Source: Sporotomaculum syntrophicum (lineage in GTDB: Bacteria > Bacillota > Desulfotomaculia > Desulfotomaculales > Desulfallaceae). Taken from it: a DNA stretch of 64,000 nucleotides. The position numbers and the translations under genes are program-made. The stretch is from assembly GCF_009932395.1 (NCBI RefSeq), contig NZ_LSRS01000003.1:87748-151747 (forward strand). Direction: 5' to 3'. Below are positions 25,639-33,993 of this stretch, piece after piece. A model generated the notes under the pieces. That model saw only the letters and a list, made by a program, of their open reading frames with translations. It was not told the origin of the DNA and did not search any database. Every line of letters begins with the position of its first letter. The first letter of the stretch is position 1.

Positions 25639-25798
25639 GAAACTCCGATATTACTCTCCCTACTTTAATTATAATACAAAGAAAATAGAAAATGCAGTCT
25701 TATAATACTTGATATATGCCAGTATACTGAATATAAGTAATGCAACTCTGGTAATAATTTACTTATCAAGACTTATTAATAAAAAGGCGAGAGCTATT

Positions 25799-26713
25799 AT
25801 GGATATAGTACAAAAACATGATGAGCAAGAAGTTTTTAATGTTGGGCCATCAAAAATCAGAATGGTTTACCAGCGTTTTGGCGACTCCGCTTTACCGCCA
25901 GTATTCCTGATTATGGGTGGTGGAGCGCAGATGATTAACTGGCCTGAAGGATTCTGTATGGAATTAGCGAGCCGCGGCCTGCATCCAATACGGTTTGACA
26001 ACAGGGACACTGGACTTTCTACACATTTTACGGATGCGCCTGTTCCAGACTTTTCTGCGGTGCAATCCGGAGATTTTTCTACAGTGGCTTATACACTTTC
26101 TGATATGGCAGCAGATACAGTGGGACTGATGGATGCTCTCGGATATGATAGTGTACACCTTGTTGGTGCATCGATGGGCGGAATGATTGCTCAAACAGTT
26201 GCTATAGAGTATCCGGAAAGGGTTCGTTCACTGACATCTATGATGTCCACTACTGGAAATAACACAGTAGGGCAGCCAGACTGGACAGCATTGGCCAATT
26301 TGGGCGCACCACAAATTGATGACCGGCAAGGCTATATAGAGTGGCAAATTCGATCACTCAAAGCGATCGGGTCTCCAAAGTATCCGTTAGACGAGGTTTA
26401 TGCTGCCGAAATTGCAGGACGTGCATGGGATCGTGACCATGATCCGTTAGGTATGTTGCGGCAGGCTGTGGCAGTTCTGAAATCTGGTGATCGTACAGAA
26501 AAGCTTCGCTCTTTACAGGTACCTGCGCTTATAATTCATGGTGAAAGTGATAAGATGGTTGATGTCAGTGGGGGACGTGCCACAGCCGCAGCCATTCCAA
26601 ATGCCGAGTTGGTAATCTTTGAAGGAATGGGACATGGTCTGCCAAAGCAATTATGGGCAGAGTTCGCTACTCGAATTGCTGATCTTATACATCGAGTGGA
26701 ATCCTCCCGGTAA
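25799..26713 (+). CDS. Alpha/beta hydrolase
   Basis: 304 residues from ATG 25799; a longer frame from 25709 has no ribosome binding site, whereas AAGGCGAG precedes this ATG. Alpha/beta-hydrolase landmarks: oxyanion segment LIMGGGAQMINWP, nucleophile elbow GASMGG near residue 120, acid in HGESDKMV and catalytic His in GMGHGLP. The nearest described style is the esterase/haloperoxidase-like group. A possible substrate cannot be named. It lies alone between two 52-bp direct repeats, suggesting it arrived as one piece or that the flanks were duplicated on insertion. Confidence 0.85.
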   Translation: MDIVQKHDEQEVFNVGPSKIRMVYQRFGDSALPPVFLIMGGGAQMINWPEGFCMELASRGLHPIRFDNRDTGLSTHFTDAPVPDFSAVQSGDFSTVAYTLSDMAADTVGLMDALGYDSVHLVGASMGGMIAQTVAIEYPERVRSLTSMMSTTGNNTVGQPDWTALANLGAPQIDDRQGYIEWQIRSLKAIGSPKYPLDEVYAAEIAGRAWDRDHDPLGMLRQAVAVLKSGDRTEKLRSLQVPALIIHGESDKMVDVSGGRATAAAIPNAELVIFEGMGHGLPKQLWAEFATRIADLIHRVESSR

Positions 26714-26770
26714 ATGCGTCAATATAAAAGAGCCGATCAGGCAGGAAATTCGATATTTGGATAGGTGATT

Positions 26771-26822
26771 GATGAATTGGCAAAAGGCAAATCTATGGAT
26801 AAAATGCTTCGAGGGAAATAAT
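26771..26822 (+). repeat. 52-bp direct repeat, copy 2
   Basis: Identical to 25587-25638. Here it is preceded by GTGATT, so the DUF1992 C-terminal codons read IDELAKGKSMDKMLRGK and then TAA, but no upstream part of that gene exists. Distance between copies is 1184 bases. Confidence 0.95.
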
Positions 26823-26857
26823 ACAATGTGATTTCATTAGATTGGAGATAATATTAG

Positions 26858-27607
26858 ATGAATATAAAATTTGATCCCAATAACATTGTTATTAAACTCT
26901 GTATGATGGGGATGAGTTTAGAAGATAGTGGGAACGTAGAAGAAGCAAGCACGATGTTTCATAAAGCATGGAATGAAGCAACAGATGATTATGAAAAATT
27001 TATTGCAGCTTATCATTTAGCTCGTCAACAAAAGAATATTGCAGACAAATTGAAATGGATGGAAACATCTTTACAGTGTGCGTTAAAGATAAATGATGAT
27101 AATGTAAAGAGTGCATACGCAACGTTATATGCAAACATTGCCCAATGCTATGAGGAGTTGCATGACTCTGATAATGCAAAAAGAAATTATGAATTATCTG
27201 AATTATATAAAGGTGCGCCTTCTGATAAAGGTCCGTTTTATCATGGGACTAAGGCAGATTTAAAGGTTGGTGATTTACTGACAGCGGGTGGAGTTTCAAA
27301 TTACGAGCCTGAGCTTCAAATGAATCATATTTATTTCACAGCTAATCCCAATGGTGCAGGACTTGCAGCGGCATTAGCAAAAGGAGAAGGAAGAGAACGG
27401 GTTTATATAGTAGAACCAACAGGTGAATTTGAAAACGACCCTAATGTTACTGACAAAAAATTTCCAGGTAACTTAACACGTTCTTATCGCTCAAAAGAAC
27501 CTTTAAGAATTATTGGTGAGGAAACGGAGTGGACAAAACTGACAACTGCGGATCTAAGCAAATGGCGTAAAAATTTAGCAAAAAGTAAGGGCGAAATTAT
27601 CAACTAA
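26858..27607 (+). CDS. arr: TPR-like domain fused to Arr rifampin ADP-ribosyltransferase domain
   Basis: 249 residues. The N-terminal about 120 residues form a helical repeat region with tetratricopeptide-like spacing (EDSGNVEEASTMFHKAWNEA, YANIAQCYEELHDSDNAKRN). The C-terminal part is an Arr domain: FYHGTKADLKVGDLLTAGG, NHIYFTANPNGA, RVYIVEPTGEFENDPN and DKKFPGNLTRSYRSKEPLR. Arr enzymes use NAD+ to ADP-ribosylate rifampin on its ansa chain; stand-alone Arr is only about 140 residues, so the added domain is notable. The conserved His, Tyr and Asp positions as I know them are present. Resistance is likely but unproven. The gene looks more AT-rich than its neighbours. Confidence 0.88.
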   Translation: MNIKFDPNNIVIKLCMMGMSLEDSGNVEEASTMFHKAWNEATDDYEKFIAAYHLARQQKNIADKLKWMETSLQCALKINDDNVKSAYATLYANIAQCYEELHDSDNAKRNYELSELYKGAPSDKGPFYHGTKADLKVGDLLTAGGVSNYEPELQMNHIYFTANPNGAGLAAALAKGEGRERVYIVEPTGEFENDPNVTDKKFPGNLTRSYRSKEPLRIIGEETEWTKLTTADLSKWRKNLAKSKGEIIN

Positions 27608-27912
27608 ATTCCACGTCTTGGCAGAGTTCTGGTTATTGTCAACATTGTACCTCAAAAACAGAGGGGTGCAAGATATCCTGATTACCTGTAAAGATGGGCT
27701 TTCCGGGTTTTCTGAGGCCATAAACACACATTCCCTTTATTTACCGGTATGACGAATGTACTTTAGCTTAAGACCACTAAATCTTGCGAGCAATATTCTC
27801 ATAAAATAAAACCGGCCGGAAAGATGCCGGACTCGGGCTAAAATATATCATATAAATATGATGTATTATCAAAGCAAGGTGTTCAGGGGATTAATTTATA
27901 ACTCTTGAGTAG
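27608..27912. other. Gene-free stretch between convergent genes
   Basis: About 305 bases with no gene. A weak inverted repeat CCGGC...GCCGG occurs near 27813-27830 and the sequence turns AT-rich towards 27880. I see no clear terminator or mobile element. Confidence 0.4.
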
Positions 27913-28311
27913 TTATTTATTCCACTGTACTTTTAAAGCCCTAACTGACAGTACCATCCCTGTTACAGTTATTATGATTAACCCAACAGCAACAATACTA
28001 AGTAATAGTGATACATCAGCATTTCCTATCCTTCCAGCATGAAGATTTCTAACAAATCTCATTATGCTGCTTCCCTGACCGGATGGTTTAAAATGCCTAG
28101 CAGGAGGCAACATCACTTCCCTTTCAATGTCCTCAACCACCAGGTCTTGCCCTATAACGGGCTCCTCACGCATTACTCGTTGTTCCGGCGCTGGTTTATC
28201 GATACCCATAAGATGGGGTTCAAGCATTAGAAGTCCCGTGATAGCCTCAATTAGTATCAAAAAAGAGGTCAATAAACCAATCCATAAATGAAGCTGTCGA
28301 ATTTTTCTCAT
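27913..28311 (-). CDS. Short PepSY-associated membrane protein
   Basis: 132 residues beginning MRKIRQLHLWIGLLTSFLIL, the typical first helix of PepSY-TM proteins (basic start, H-x-W-x-G). A loop of about 70 residues follows with RHFKPSGQGSSIMRFVRNLHAG, then a second helix (LLLSIVAVGLIIITVTGMVLS). The family often sits near iron or redox genes; here no such neighbour exists. The ATG has GGGGGAA seven bases upstream and overlaps the stop of the recA fragment. Confidence 0.7.
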   Translation of the reverse strand: MRKIRQLHLWIGLLTSFLILIEAITGLLMLEPHLMGIDKPAPEQRVMREEPVIGQDLVVEDIEREVMLPPARHFKPSGQGSSIMRFVRNLHAGRIGNADVSLLLSIVAVGLIIITVTGMVLSVRALKVQWNK

Positions 28312-28488
28312 AAACTATTCCCCCAGTACAATTCTTTACTCGCTTTTAGTATATAAAGAGAATCCTTTGCTCCCTTTTCCCCCAGTTTCATGATAGCGCC
28401 TTTTCCGTATTTCTTTTCAATTTCCCCAGTGCCTTTTCCAGTGCTGATTCTATGCTGTTTTCTTGTAATTTAGCCTTAGTTAAAATAA
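28308..28488 (-). pseudogene. recA N-terminal fragment
   Basis: Behind GGAGGGG the minus strand reads ILTKAKLQENSIESALEKAL and, after a one-base loss in a G run, EIEKKYGKGAIMKLGEKGA. The second part is the highly conserved RecA start (KALxxIEKxxGKGxIMKLGE). After KDS the similarity stops and the frame runs into the PepSY gene's start. Only about 45 of about 340 residues remain, so it is a dead fragment; the working recA must lie elsewhere. Confidence 0.65.
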
Positions 28489-28886
28489 CCCCCTCCAAAC
28501 AATTGTTGGTTTATAGTATAACCCAACTTTCGCACCTTAATAATAAGGCTTAAGCCTCGTCATACTTAACGGCTTTCACGCATCTTCATTTTCTCAACCA
28601 CTGCCATGTGATGTTCCCTATTTTCTGTGGATCAGACGGCGTAAAATGCCGAGCATGACATCATCTGCCGGTATTTCACAAGTCTGATCGGTGTTATGAG
28701 TTGTAAAGGTGACTGTTGTGTTTGACTTGTACCCTGATTTTAAATCTTGTATACATCAACTTAAGGTTGGATCACATCTGCTATTAATTTTGCTCATAAA
28801 AAAAAGCCTGCCTTATGGCAAACCCGTATTTATTAGTAATAGTTAAGACTCTTTTTTAGTTTAGTGTTCTGGAACAATCCAGTGTT
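28489..28886. other. Gene-free stretch with unassigned coding remnants
   Basis: About 400 bases. On the minus strand around 28620-28710 a short readable stretch (TCEIPADDVMLGILRRLIHRK) hints at a decayed gene that I cannot name. No ribosome binding site or terminator is convincing. Confidence 0.35.
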
Positions 28887-29159
28887 TTAATCAAGCATGT
28901 TATCGCCCCAATCCTTGATCTGATATTCCTTGACTGCGCCTTCCAAGTAAAATGGATCGTTCTTAGCGAATTCCTCTGCTGCGTCCCGACTACGGAAAAG
29001 CGCCATATTTCCCCCTCCCGGATCGGTGAAAGGACCAACTCCTACAATTTCGCCGCGGGAAATGAACTGGTCCAAAAATACTTTATGGCGAGGATAGATG
29101 GCCATGATCTCGTCGCGGGTCTTTCCTGCGCTGATGCCAATAACTGCAAACAACATCAT
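28887..29159 (-). CDS. YciI-like protein
   Basis: A 90-residue YCII-family (PF03795) protein from the ATG at 29159 (AAAAGGGGG upstream). A longer frame from 29231 would add an unrelated basic stretch. Visible features are FAVIGISAGKTRDEIMAIYP, the conserved H-x-x-F-L (HKVFLDQFI), GVGPFTDPGGG and the FxxxDPFY-type segment FAKNDPFYLEGAVKEYQI with the conserved Asp. YciI folds are ferredoxin-like and some members are enzymes of aromatic breakdown; the role of this one is unknown. It is a single gene. Confidence 0.8.
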   Translation of the reverse strand: MMLFAVIGISAGKTRDEIMAIYPRHKVFLDQFISRGEIVGVGPFTDPGGGNMALFRSRDAAEEFAKNDPFYLEGAVKEYQIKDWGDNMLD

Positions 29160-29432
29160 TTCAACCCCCTTTTCAACTAACCTTTCCGTCCCTTTTTCCC
29201 GATAAATAAATTTAGCATAAATGAGTGACACAGTTAAATTTCAGACCGTTAGCATGGCAAATAGCTGTGGACAGATATAGTAAAACAACCCAATAAATAT
29301 AGATTATCCTCTAAAAGAACCTTACTATCTTGAACCAAAGTTTATAGATATTGGTGTAGAAACATAACAATGATTAATCATTAGACTAGATCTTTATAAT
29401 TGTAACTGATAAAGCAGGGGGAATGTTTTTTG

Positions 29433-30746
29433 TCAGAAACTCAATTTATCTTTTAATCCTACGCACGGTATATTGGATTTCAAAAATAGGATCCAGCTGA
29501 CCAGTGTAAGCGCAGAAAAAATTGTAATCAATACGCCCAGACCTACTACTATATTTCCCCACGGCACAGAAGCTATTGTCATTCCGGTGGTTCCAAATAC
29601 CGTGAACAATGTATTTATTAATGAAGACGCTGATCCAATGTCACTTTTCTGCTGCTCCAATAGTAAATTGGTACTGAACGGCCTGGTTATAGCAACAGAT
29701 AATGACATCAGAACAAACGACAGTAAAAATAATATCGGAGCCACGGTTCCAATTGTCATTACCAGAACCCCACTTAAAGTTGATATTCCAAAAAATAGTA
29801 GTGTAAATACCTTCTTATCCATAGCGCTTAAGAACCGAACATATATGAATGGCCCGAAAAGCGTAAGTAAAGCATTGGCCGCAAAGAAATAACTGTAACT
29901 TTGAGCACTAAGGCCAAAGTAATCCTCATAAATATAGGCTGAAGTTGCAATATAGCCCATAAACGGTATCGCACTTAAGGAAAATATTACTGCAGGTATA
30001 ATAAATCCTCTATTTTTCGCAACAATTAACAAGCGCCCGATGGAGCCTGCCAATGTGCCTTTATACCTTTCTTCCTCTTTCAAGGTTTCCTGATATAATA
30101 TGGATAATACTAGGCTTATTATGCTTATAACAGCCAGAGTCCAAAAAGTGCCTCTCCAATTAGTAAAGCGTAAAATCAATGATCCAACTACCGGAGCCAG
30201 CATTGGGGCAAGTCCGGAAACAGCTTGGCAAACAGCCAATATCGACTCTCTTCTTTTGCCTGAGAACGAGTCCTTAATGATAGCTATGGAAACGGATGTG
30301 ATACCGCCCGCCCCTATCCCCTGAAGAGATCTGGCTAAAATCAGGAAATATATATTACTAGAAAGTGCACAAACGATACTACACATCATATATACAATGC
30401 TTCCCATTATAAGAACAGGCTTACGGCCATACCTGTCACTCAGTGGACCCCAGAACAGCATTCCAACAGCGTAAAAAATGAAGAATGCGCTTAATGTCAA
30501 ATTAGTTATTGCCGAGCTACTTCCAAAATATGTATTCATCTGGGGCAATGCAGGCAAGTACAAATCAGTAGAAAGCGGTATAAACATATTCATTAAGGCG
30601 ATAAAAGCGATAAGTCCTTTATTCCCCAAATACACTTGGCTGGTGTCTGCTGTCAGGTTACTTTCAGCATCTATTTCATACATAGCGATTTGGGTTTCAG
30701 CTTCTAGCATAGGTATAGATTTGATCTCTTCATTTTTTTGTTGCAT
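29433..30746 (-). CDS. Bcr/CflA-type multidrug efflux MFS transporter
   Basis: 437 residues, twelve predicted helices. An unusual 40-residue charged N-terminal extension precedes the first helix (LIAFIALMNMFIPLSTDLYL); the PLSTDLYLPALP motif and GPLSDRYGRKPVLI in loop 2-3 identify the Bcr/CflA drug:H+ antiporter group. RSLQGIGAGGITSVS is the helix-4 motif and VCQAVSGLAPMLAPVVG the helix-5 motif C of antiporters. The ATG at 30746 has AGCAGGAG upstream. A palindrome at 30767-30788 overlaps its promoter region, and the MarR gene next to it carries the same motif, so MarR-type repression relieved by a drug-like ligand is likely. Confidence 0.9.
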   Translation of the reverse strand: MQQKNEEIKSIPMLEAETQIAMYEIDAESNLTADTSQVYLGNKGLIAFIALMNMFIPLSTDLYLPALPQMNTYFGSSSAITNLTLSAFFIFYAVGMLFWGPLSDRYGRKPVLIMGSIVYMMCSIVCALSSNIYFLILARSLQGIGAGGITSVSIAIIKDSFSGKRRESILAVCQAVSGLAPMLAPVVGSLILRFTNWRGTFWTLAVISIISLVLSILYQETLKEEERYKGTLAGSIGRLLIVAKNRGFIIPAVIFSLSAIPFMGYIATSAYIYEDYFGLSAQSYSYFFAANALLTLFGPFIYVRFLSAMDKKVFTLLFFGISTLSGVLVMTIGTVAPILFLLSFVLMSLSVAITRPFSTNLLLEQQKSDIGSASSLINTLFTVFGTTGMTIASVPWGNIVVGLGVLITIFSALTLVSWILFLKSNIPCVGLKDKLSF

Positions 30747-30766
30747 AATAATTACTCCTGCTATAG

Positions 30767-30788
30767 TTTATGTAGCTCGCTACATAAA
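30767..30788. promoter_or_regulatory. MarR operator upstream of efflux gene
   Basis: TTTATGTAGC-TC-GCTACATAAA is a perfect 22-bp palindrome, 20 bases from the efflux gene start. The core TGTAGCnnGCTACA recurs upstream of the marR gene at 31269-31282, so the two are most simply read as binding sites of that regulator. Confidence 0.8.
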
Positions 30789-30824
30789 CACCCCAAAATA
30801 TCGGAGTCTTTTAACTCCACCCGA

Positions 30825-31247
30825 TTACTCTTGAATATTTGCATAGACTGATTTTAATAATGATTTTAATTCCTGGATCTGAACCTCTGTAAGTCCTTGC
30901 AGTAGTTTTTGTTCAGTTGTCTTTCTAAAGTCATCCATTGCCTTATAAATAGAAGCCTCATTTTCCGTAAGATAAATATTTTTAATCCGCTTATCCTTTG
31001 AGTCAAATTCGCTTGTTATCAATCCCTTACTCTCCAAGCGCTTCAAAATCCCAATGACGGTAGGATGAGTTACCTCAAAATAGTCTTCAATATCCTTCTG
31101 TGAGGTTTTTTCCCCCATACGTTCACGCAGATAAATTAGAATTCGTGCTTGGGATAATGTTAAATTATACTGTTTTAGATGTTGGTTAGCTTCCTTTTCG
31201 ATGCAATCAGAAATAAGTTTTACCAATGGAAATATATCGTCAAACAT
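30825..31247 (-). CDS. MarR-family repressor
   Basis: 140 residues from ATG 31247 (TTGGAGG six bases upstream); an ATG six bases earlier is in frame. Winged-helix MarR features: LTLSQARILIYLRERMG, KTSQKDIEDYFEVTHPTVIGILKRLESKGLI as recognition helix region, and DSKDKRIKNIYLTENEASIY as the wing with the conserved D-x-R. It lies directly upstream of the efflux gene in the same direction, with its own palindromic site 22 bases before its start, indicating autoregulation. Confidence 0.9.
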   Translation of the reverse strand: MFDDIFPLVKLISDCIEKEANQHLKQYNLTLSQARILIYLRERMGEKTSQKDIEDYFEVTHPTVIGILKRLESKGLITSEFDSKDKRIKNIYLTENEASIYKAMDDFRKTTEQKLLQGLTEVQIQELKSLLKSVYANIQE

Positions 31248-31268
31248 TAGCATCCTCCAACAATATAA

Positions 31269-31282
31269 TGTAGCACGCTACA
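31269..31282. promoter_or_regulatory. MarR operator upstream of marR gene
   Basis: TGTAGCACGCTACA, with AT-rich flanks that extend the symmetry imperfectly to about 28 bases. It shares its 6+6 core with the site at 30771-30784. Confidence 0.75.
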
Positions 31283-31389
31283 ATTATATTGCAGAACAAT
31301 AAAATCGTCAACCTTCAATACAAACCAAAGACACTCCAAAGAGAGTCTTAAAGGTATCTCTCGCGGGATCATGAACGCGATAGATGAAA

Positions 31390-31549
31390 TACGCTCTTTT
31401 TCCAGGTCGCGGTGTGAGATTATGGTGTTCTGCGGGCATGCTTTAACGCATTTCAGGCATCCTATGCACTGTTCACCCTTGAAAGCATTTTTGCACACCC
31501 CCGCCTTAAAATCGTTGAAAGATTGGCCAGGGGTGTGCATTTGTATCAT
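31390..31549 (-). pseudogene. 4Fe-4S ferredoxin-domain fragment
   Basis: From an ATG at 31549 about 50 residues are protein-like and contain CIGCLKCVKACPQNTI, a complete 4Fe-4S binding motif, preceded by QMHTPGQSFNDFKAGVCKN. After SHRDLEKE the sequence becomes meaningless and runs into the marR promoter. It resembles the middle of a clostridial iron-sulfur flavodoxin/EFR1-like protein. Only a fragment is left. Confidence 0.5.
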
Positions 31550-31627
31550 TTTGTTTCATTTATTCTGCTTAAACTTAATAATTAATAAGCGGTACCAGTA
31601 TACAACGAAGCAAAATAAGGAAGTTAA

Positions 31628-31951
31628 CTATTGCGTAACGATGGGGAATGGTTGAGCATTAACCCAAGCTGACTCGCCTGCGCTGCTAAACGCCTGGATT
31701 CTGAAGTAATATGGCGTGAAGCGCGGTATGATGGTTAGGAAGATGGTGGTGTTGGTATCAACTATACTGGTCACCAGGTTGTTTGTAAAGGTTGCGTTGG
31801 TAGCTCCCTGAATTCTGTAGCCGCTCTCATTGTCGGAATTATCTTTCCAGGTCAACGTGACCATGTCGTAGGGGCCAACTGCCAGTCGTTCAGCTACCAC
31901 ATCGGATGGTGCTGCGGGTGCAGTGAACAGATTTATGTTTGCCGTGTTCGA
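31628..31951 (-). pseudogene. Fibronectin type III domain fragment
   Basis: An open stretch without start codon reading NINLFTAPAAPSDVVAERLA, then LTWKDNSDNESGYRIQGAT and YYFRIQAFSSAGESAWVNAQ. This is one complete FN3 domain of the kind found at the C-terminus of large secreted proteins. The rest of the gene is absent to the right, so it is a displaced 3' end. Confidence 0.6.
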
Positions 31952-32030
31952 TTAAGCAAATTATTTTGGTATAGATAACAATTGCAGATTGTTCAATATG
32001 ATAATATGGCTCGGTTTTAGCTAAATAAAA

Positions 32031-32180
32031 ATGAGATTCCACAATGCTATTGAACTAGATGAAAAATATGTAGACGTAGGAGTAAAAAGATATACCGAGT
32101 ATGTAGGCTTTTATGATGAAGTTTTTCTATTAAGGGATGGAGAGAAAAATACCCTATGCAGCTTTGAAAAACAAACATAA
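32031..32180 (+). CDS. Small hypothetical protein, 49 residues
   Basis: Frame MRFHNAIELDEKYVDVGVK ... RDGEKNTLCSFEKQT. It has protein-like composition but only a poor ribosome binding site. It may be a fragment of a longer gene. No family recognised. Confidence 0.3.
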   Translation: MRFHNAIELDEKYVDVGVKRYTEYVGFYDEVFLLRDGEKNTLCSFEKQT

Positions 32181-32283
32181 TACTTTGATTTACCGATAAA
32201 ATTGTTTGAACAATAAGTTAAAATATGGTTAAATGCACTTAAAAGACTGCGCTGCAAAACGAATGCAGGCCGGGAGGTGCAGA

Positions 32284-32418
32284 ATGGTAGTAATTCACAT
32301 ATTGAGAAAGGAGTTTCAAAGACGAGGAGGAATCCTAAAAACTACGGAGCTTAATGAACTAGGGCTTTCAAGCCGCCAGATAAAAAGGCTTTTAGATGAT
32401 GGAGTTGATAATCATTAG
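32284..32418 (+). pseudogene. AbiEi-like antitoxin N-terminal fragment
   Basis: About 44 residues: LRKEFQRRGGILKTTELNEL followed by GLSSRQIKRLLDDGV. That is the winged-helix start typical of AbiEi-type (type IV) antitoxins, in which the helix 'G..kt..l...Gls...I.rLl..G.i' binds DNA. It ends at VDNH and the C-terminal antitoxin domain and toxin gene are missing. I take it as the stump of a lost toxin-antitoxin pair. Confidence 0.5.
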
Positions 32419-32619
32419 ACATAGACCATTGTCAGATCTACAGAGTAATGAAACGGCATGGCTAGCTTAAGGCAGTGCTTAAGAACAGGGCAGTGAGCGA
32501 CAAGACAGCAATAGCCTCAAAAACATTGACATAACCTACAAAGAGCTAGCTAGTAATTCAGATTCATATTTAAAAAACAATTCTATAACGAAGAACAGTA
32601 TTAGGGAGGCATCGTTGCA

Positions 32620-33111
32620 GTGAAGAAATTCAATAACTATTTGGTCTGCATAATCGCACCTTTATTTGCGTTTACATTTTTTTTCGGGATACCCTCATTG
32701 GTTTATTTCAACGAAGTAAATTCTGGCGAACAGATATCTTCATCGTCTTCTTCCAGCGCAATAAAGTCTGCTGAACAATGTGTGTATGATTTTTTTGAAG
32801 CAGTTCAAAAAAATGATTATGATACTTTGAAGAAAGTATCCACAGACAAAAGGATGAGCGAAGATATACGAAGAAATACTCTCAAGATGCAACATGAAGA
32901 TGGATTGCTTCCAGAAAAACCACCAACTATACTATCTAGTGAGAAGCGTGGCGAAGACATGGTTATCGTTAAAGTTAGTTATGTTTTGGATGGTGAAGAG
33001 CGCAAAATGATCTACCCCGTGATATTGGTTAACAACGAATGGGTAATAGATCTTTCTAATGCTCTGCCAGAGGGGGCAGTTGTTCTGTCAGATAATGTAA
33101 GCATAAAATAA
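32620..33111 (+). CDS. Membrane-anchored protein with NTF2-like outer domain
   Basis: 163 residues starting at a GTG (AGGGAGG ten bases upstream). One N-terminal helix (YLVCIIAPLFAFTFFFGIPS) is followed by a Ser-rich linker SSSSSSS, then about 110 residues with AEQCVYDFFEAVQKNDYDTL and a beta-rich end NNEWVIDLS. Helices followed by curved strands suggest a DUF4878/SnoaL-like small domain outside the membrane. It is a single gene with a stem-loop after it. No specific function can be assigned. Confidence 0.65.
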   Translation: MKKFNNYLVCIIAPLFAFTFFFGIPSLVYFNEVNSGEQISSSSSSSAIKSAEQCVYDFFEAVQKNDYDTLKKVSTDKRMSEDIRRNTLKMQHEDGLLPEKPPTILSSEKRGEDMVIVKVSYVLDGEERKMIYPVILVNNEWVIDLSNALPEGAVVLSDNVSIK

Positions 33112-33136
33112 GCCCCGCCTTGCAAACATGGTGGGG
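33112..33136 (+). terminator. Stem-loop after NTF2-like gene
   Basis: GCCCCGCC pairs with GGTGGGGC (one G-U) around an 11-base loop, immediately after the stop codon. The T-run is weak. Confidence 0.45.
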
Positions 33137-33213
33137 CAGGATATAAACTACTTTTAGCTAGGCTGTCGTAATCATCGTCCTAAGATCCGTCAATTCATAC
33201 CGATTATCGCCTA

Positions 33214-33627
33214 TTACCGGTTATCGATGTTCAGGCATTGTTCGATAAGATTCCTGATTTTTATTACCTCGTCAAATGAGGTGGCCAAAAGGAAATCAGT
33301 TATATTGATATTGCATTCATACTTGCCTTCTTTTAACCGTATATAAATGGAAAATCTCACTTTGTCACCGATGGCGTCATCACTGACCAGATTGCTGTAA
33401 AATACCCATTGGGTGGCTGTGGGCTTAGGTTCGGGCGCATTGGCTAAATCGCTCCGGATAAGTTCCTTTAATCGACTGATCATAGCGTTATAATCGGTCG
33501 GCATGATCATTCTTCCGCCATATTCGCTGGGTGCGCCAAAAATCGCCTCAATAACATCATCGGCCTCGTCGGATATGTACCAAACCGTCCTGCTGTGTTC
33601 ATAGGTTTCATCAAATAGCTTTTTCAT
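33214..33627 (-). CDS. Hypothetical protein, 137 residues
   Basis: From ATG 33627 with GGAGGG nine bases upstream. Soluble and acidic: KKLFDETYEHSRTVWYISDE, DYNAMISRLKELIRSDL, then alternating strands (VFYSNLVSDDA, VRFSIYIRLKEG, CNINITDFL) and a final helix. No family recognised. The neighbours are mobile fragments, so it may be accessory. It is convergent with the preceding gene. Confidence 0.55.
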   Translation of the reverse strand: MKKLFDETYEHSRTVWYISDEADDVIEAIFGAPSEYGGRMIMPTDYNAMISRLKELIRSDLANAPEPKPTATQWVFYSNLVSDDAIGDKVRFSIYIRLKEGKYECNINITDFLLATSFDEVIKIRNLIEQCLNIDNR

Positions 33628-33993
33628 TGTCTTACCCTCCTCCAATTCTCTTATTATGCTTGTTTGCCTCTAACAAATTCATAAGTTTTTCAATTGCAAA
33701 GAAACCGCTTTACAAAGACAAACTGCTGTCCCGATCGAGTGCTACATTAAAAGCAAGAATAATGTTACGCAAACCAAATTTGGTGGGGTTTTACCATATT
33801 TGTTATGTTTTACCCGGTATTTAAGGGTATTTAAAGTTTGTCTATAGGAGCTAAGAAGGGTATTAATTGCTGAAATTTAACAGTTTCTATGCTATACTGA
33901 TTTGCATAAACTTTCTAAACTAATATAATAACATGTTTATTGTTAAATGGTATACTGGTATGGGAGTTACTTTTATGTTTGGGTTGAAACTAT
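33628..33993. other. AT-rich promoter region ahead of HipA-like gene
   Basis: About 365 bases without a gene. Two TATACT boxes (about 33892 and 33952) precede the HipA-like gene, but neither has a good -35 partner. Short repeats ATTTGGTGGG / GTTTTACC near 33778-33815 could be an operator region of the toxin-like module. I see no hipB-like antitoxin gene. Confidence 0.4.

Noticed and set aside
31247-31549. Ferredoxin-like frame as a functional redox partner of the MarR locus
   Set aside because: Only about 50 residues are protein-like; the rest runs into the marR operator.
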